Assembly: GCF_016132545.1 (NCBI RefSeq)
Contig: NZ_CP066167.1
Location: 957,001 to 1,021,000 of the forward strand
Reading direction: 5' to 3'
DNA length: 64,000 nt
From: Spongiibacter nanhainus
GTDB taxonomy: Bacteria > Pseudomonadota > Gammaproteobacteria > Pseudomonadales > Spongiibacteraceae
Part shown: in pieces, positions 62,082 through 64,000 of the stretch
Position numbering within the stretch: position 1 is the first letter of the stretch
Layout of the letters: the number at the start of each line of letters is the position of its first letter
Translations under genes and position numbers: made by a program
Notes under the pieces: generated by a model
The model's input: the letters and a program-made list of their open reading frames with translations, nothing else
What the model was told of the DNA's origin: nothing
Databases searched by the model: none

Positions 62082-62428
62082 TGGCAGGGTCTCATTGCGG
62101 GATTCGAAGAGAAGCTAGCTGAAAGGCAATGTCGCGAGGCCAGACTAAATGTTGGTTTTTGGTGGATTCTGGCGCCCTAATCCCCCTGAGTGCCTAGCCA
62201 AACTATTGAAATCTTAGTGCCCAGGTATATGATCAAGGAAAAGGAGTGAGTGTTGGAAATATAGGGATGTTGTCTTGGTTTGTCCGCGGCGCGTTGTGGC
62301 CGATCTGCCTATCCTGCTGAATTTCCTATTTTTTCTTGTGCTTGCCTCAGGGGGCTTCTTTGCTAAGGGGGTCAAAGTGATATATGGCCTAAGTCCATAT
62401 AACTAGCTGTTAAGCATCTAGGTGAAGT
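62082..62428. other. Intergenic region upstream of the integron cassette
   Basis: This 347-base region holds no convincing gene; one frame encodes a short hydrophobic stretch (LPILLNFLFFLVLASGGFF) without a clear start. Near its end, GTTAAGC (62409-62415) is an integron core site and marks the left edge of the cassette. No integrase gene or recognisable attI was found in the window. Confidence 0.45.
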
Positions 62429-62844
62429 ATGGAAGATAAAATACTTGAAGGCGTGGTGATCGGCGCAACTGGTGGTGCATTGGCTGGCATCACTGTATAT
62501 CTAATTCAATTTCTTCATCGAAAGTGCGTAGATTGTATTGAGTCAAAAAGAATCAGAACTTGGTTGCAAGTAAATACCAGTAGAAATGAATGGCGCTCAA
62601 CCAGAGCCATAGCAAGCTGGACTAACCTTCCTATGGAGAGAGTTCAGTATCTATGTAGTCATGATTCAAAGGTTAAACTATCAACCGGAGAAAATGAGGA
62701 TGTCTGGGCGCTCCGCAGCAAGATTCCAGAGCCAACATTTGAGTGAAATGCTTAACAAGTTGCTCAAGTACACTCCGGCCGCAAAAGGCGCGGCCTCCGC
62801 AGGACAGCCTTCACTGCGTTTCGGCTGCCCCTTAGCAAGGCGTT
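62410..62844 (+). mobile_element. Integron gene cassette
   Basis: The cassette of 435 bases runs from the cut in the left core site G^TTAAGC (62409-62415) to the cut in the right core site G^TTAAAC (62844-62850). The right attC starts with GCTTAAC (62750-62756), the exact reverse complement of GTTAAGC at the left edge. This is what is expected because both belonged to the same attC in the circular cassette. It carries one ORF in the usual orientation, followed immediately by attC. Confidence 0.83.
62429..62746 (+). CDS. Cassette-borne small protein with one membrane span
   Basis: A 105-residue protein. One hydrophobic span is at about 8-27 (GVVIGATGGALAGITVYLIQF), then a basic Cys-containing turn, and a soluble part resembling a small winged-helix (WRSTRAIASWTNLPMERVQYLCS). 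Similar short proteins occur in environmental integron cassettes; no function is established. The stop lies four bases before the attC site. Base composition is more AT-rich than the neighbours. Confidence 0.7.
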   Translation: MEDKILEGVVIGATGGALAGITVYLIQFLHRKCVDCIESKRIRTWLQVNTSRNEWRSTRAIASWTNLPMERVQYLCSHDSKVKLSTGENEDVWALRSKIPEPTFE

Positions 62845-62850
62845 AAACCT
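62750..62850 (+). repeat. attC recombination site
   Basis: The R'' box GCTTAAC (62750-62756) and R' box GTTAAAC (62844-62850) fit RYYYAAC and GTTRRRY. Next to them GTTGCT (62760-62765) and AGCAA (62836-62840) provide the L boxes. The roughly 70-base centre contains further inverted repeats (GGCCGC..GCGGCC). The length of about 100 bases is normal for attC. Confidence 0.82.
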
Positions 62851-62861
62851 ATAGTGATGCT

Positions 62862-63221
62862 ATGGCGATGGGATTAAGCAATAAAGTGGGCTGGAAGCTC
62901 TACTTTGTATGTTATGTGGTTCTAGTTTTCTCAGAGATTGGGATGGATGCTTTTGCTGCCGCTGGTACGCTCCTATATATCCTCAAGGCTACATTTTCGT
63001 TGGCGTTTGCGTTTCCGCTGTTCTGTTTCGCTTTCGACAAGGCTTTAGTATCAAAGAAATTATCTGGGGCAATCTTCTACATCTGCGCATTTTGGTGGGT
63101 CTACGTCCTTGCTGGAACGGGTGACTCAATGGAAGGCTTGATCATGGCGGTGGTTATCGTGGTGCTGCACGCACCGGGGTTTGTAGCTATAAATCGCTAT
63201 AGAAGGACGGTTAATGCATAA
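62862..63221 (+). CDS. Small integral membrane protein, possibly a second cassette gene
   Basis: A 119-residue protein with about four membrane spans (13-30, 36-58, 65-85, 90-108) and no recognised family. It starts 12 bases after the attC core site, the usual spacing for a cassette gene. The expected downstream R'' (GTTTAAC) is represented only by GTTTAAT at 63224-63230, and no convincing partner was found. It may be a cassette with a decayed attC. Confidence 0.6.
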   Translation: MAMGLSNKVGWKLYFVCYVVLVFSEIGMDAFAAAGTLLYILKATFSLAFAFPLFCFAFDKALVSKKLSGAIFYICAFWWVYVLAGTGDSMEGLIMAVVIVVLHAPGFVAINRYRRTVNA

Positions 63222-63547
63222 AGGTTTAATAAGGCCAAGCAAGCCGATCCATTTCCCACTGCGCTTTGTGGCTCCCCCGATTTGATGGATACCTTCTGAT
63301 AGCTCAGTGGACTTCTCTATCCAACATAGACGCTAAAGGCGTCGATTTTGAGCCGGCCCTATCTTGGAGTCCTTTAGTTCTGCTCAATTCGATATGACTG
63401 ACTGAATTTTAGTCAGTTCTCGACGCCCTAGTAATAGTGTTGCAACCCACCGTTAATCTCCCGAATACTAGACTCTTATCCCAGCGCTTTTCCGAGCCGA
63501 AGGCGTGGCTCGGTAGGCTTATCTAACTCAGCTCTAAGAGGTGCAGT
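63222..63547. other. Intergenic region with three hairpins before the prenyltransferase gene
   Basis: This 326-base stretch contains inverted repeats GACGC/GCGTC (about 63338-63352), ACTGACT/AGTCAGT (63397-63403, 63411-63417) and CCGAGCC/GGCTCGG (63492-63498, 63507-63513). None has a T-run. No gene or tRNA was recognised. Confidence 0.4.
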
Positions 63548-64000
63548 GTGGACACACTAAAAACCCTGCTCGGCACTATGCGCATACCATTTCTGCTGCT
63601 GACCCCGGCCTGTGTGTCGGTGGGGGTTGGCACGGCCCATTGGCAGATGGGCAAGGTGGATTGGTTAACGGCGTCGTTAATCCTGCTCGGGGCCGTCTCC
63701 GCCCATATCAGCGTCAATGTCTTTAACGAGTATTACGACTTTAAAAGTGGCCTTGATGCCAAAACCGAGCGCACGCCATTTAGTGGTGGCAGCGGTGCAC
63801 TGCCAGGCAATCCGCAAGTCGCCCGAGTGGCTTCAGTGCTGGCGTGGGCTACCTTGTTAATCACTGCGGCAGTGGGGGTGTATTTTATTAGTGAGCTGGG
63901 TGTGGGCTTACTGCCTATTGGGCTTTTTGGCGTGTTTTTGGTGGTGTCTTATACCACCTGGTGTGCCTATAACCCTCTGCTATGTCTTTTAGCGCCGGGC
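63548..64000 (+). CDS. UbiA/MenA family prenyltransferase, C-terminus cut by window edge
   Basis: Membrane prenyltransferase; 151 codons are present. The polyprenyl-diphosphate/Mg-binding motif NVFNEYYDFKSGLD (the NxxxDxxxD type) is followed by TPFSGGSGALP, a pattern shared with 1,4-dihydroxy-2-naphthoate prenyltransferase (MenA). Hydrophobic spans flank it. The GTG at 63548 follows AAGAGG. The MenA function (menaquinone) is likely, but other UbiA substrates remain possible because the C-terminal half is missing. Confidence 0.8.
   Translation, partial: MDTLKTLLGTMRIPFLLLTPACVSVGVGTAHWQMGKVDWLTASLILLGAVSAHISVNVFNEYYDFKSGLDAKTERTPFSGGSGALPGNPQVARVASVLAWATLLITAAVGVYFISELGVGLLPIGLFGVFLVVSYTTWCAYNPLLCLLAPG

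Noticed and set aside
62260-62400. Short hydrophobic frame upstream of the integron cassette
   Set aside because: No plausible start codon with a ribosome site and no recognisable family.

Overview
The window looks like a chromosomal segment of a free-living, probably marine gammaproteobacterium, possibly of the Spongiibacteraceae/Cellvibrionales type. That placement is an inference. It rests on the nadC / DUF1631 / ampD / ampE order shared with Pseudomonas relatives, a Pseudomonas-style Fur without the usual CxxC, GC-rich codon use, and a large load of acyl-CoA catabolism genes. No rRNA, tRNA or CRISPR array was seen.

Layout. 0-6 kb: nadC (cut by the window edge), a DUF1631 protein, ampD-ampE and an ROK sugar kinase, then a block of palindromic repeats. 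6-9 kb: corrinoid salvage (PduO-type adenosyltransferase, cobU, cobT, cobC, with no cobS beside them). 9-13 kb: two exported phosphatases. 14-20.7 kb: a valine-catabolic operon with a divergent AraC regulator; a CoA-acylating aldehyde dehydrogenase of the AdhE/EutE type stands where mmsA would be expected. 20.8-22.6 kb: shikimate kinase, a PTPS-III-like pterin enzyme and an SDR. 23-27.8 kb: the prkA-yeaH-spoVR stress trio. 28-34 kb: enoyl-CoA hydratase, folE, PPK2, a hydrolase and a fused double CaiB CoA-transferase. 34.5-38.6 kb: a bacterial AP2-domain protein, fur, two nearly identical IS110-family elements around a nest of hairpins, and an orphan Fur box. 38.7-46.4 kb: an AraC regulator and a beta-oxidation operon for (probably methyl-branched) acyl-CoAs. 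46.7-62 kb: a hydrocarbon-oxidation region with a TonB receptor, a MalT/AlkS-like regulator, a XylM/XylA-like membrane hydroxylase and reductase, an enoyl-CoA hydratase, two SDR dehydrogenases, an acyl-CoA synthetase and an aldehyde dehydrogenase. 62.4-63.2 kb: an integron gene cassette without an integrase. The window ends inside a UbiA/MenA prenyltransferase.

How the genes fit together. The 47-62 kb block can be read as one pathway: uptake, hydroxylation of a methyl group, alcohol to aldehyde to acid, CoA activation, then entry into beta-oxidation supplied by the 31-34 kb and 40-46 kb acyl-CoA genes.

The most striking observation is in the IS110 elements. The noncoding left end folds into two guide loops that can be read by eye. 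One matches the target (the arm of a dispersed palindrome ending GTGTCCGCCCT, followed by CTACG). The other matches the element's own ends. This is the signature of a bridge RNA, and an apparently empty copy of the target lies at 5896-5924.
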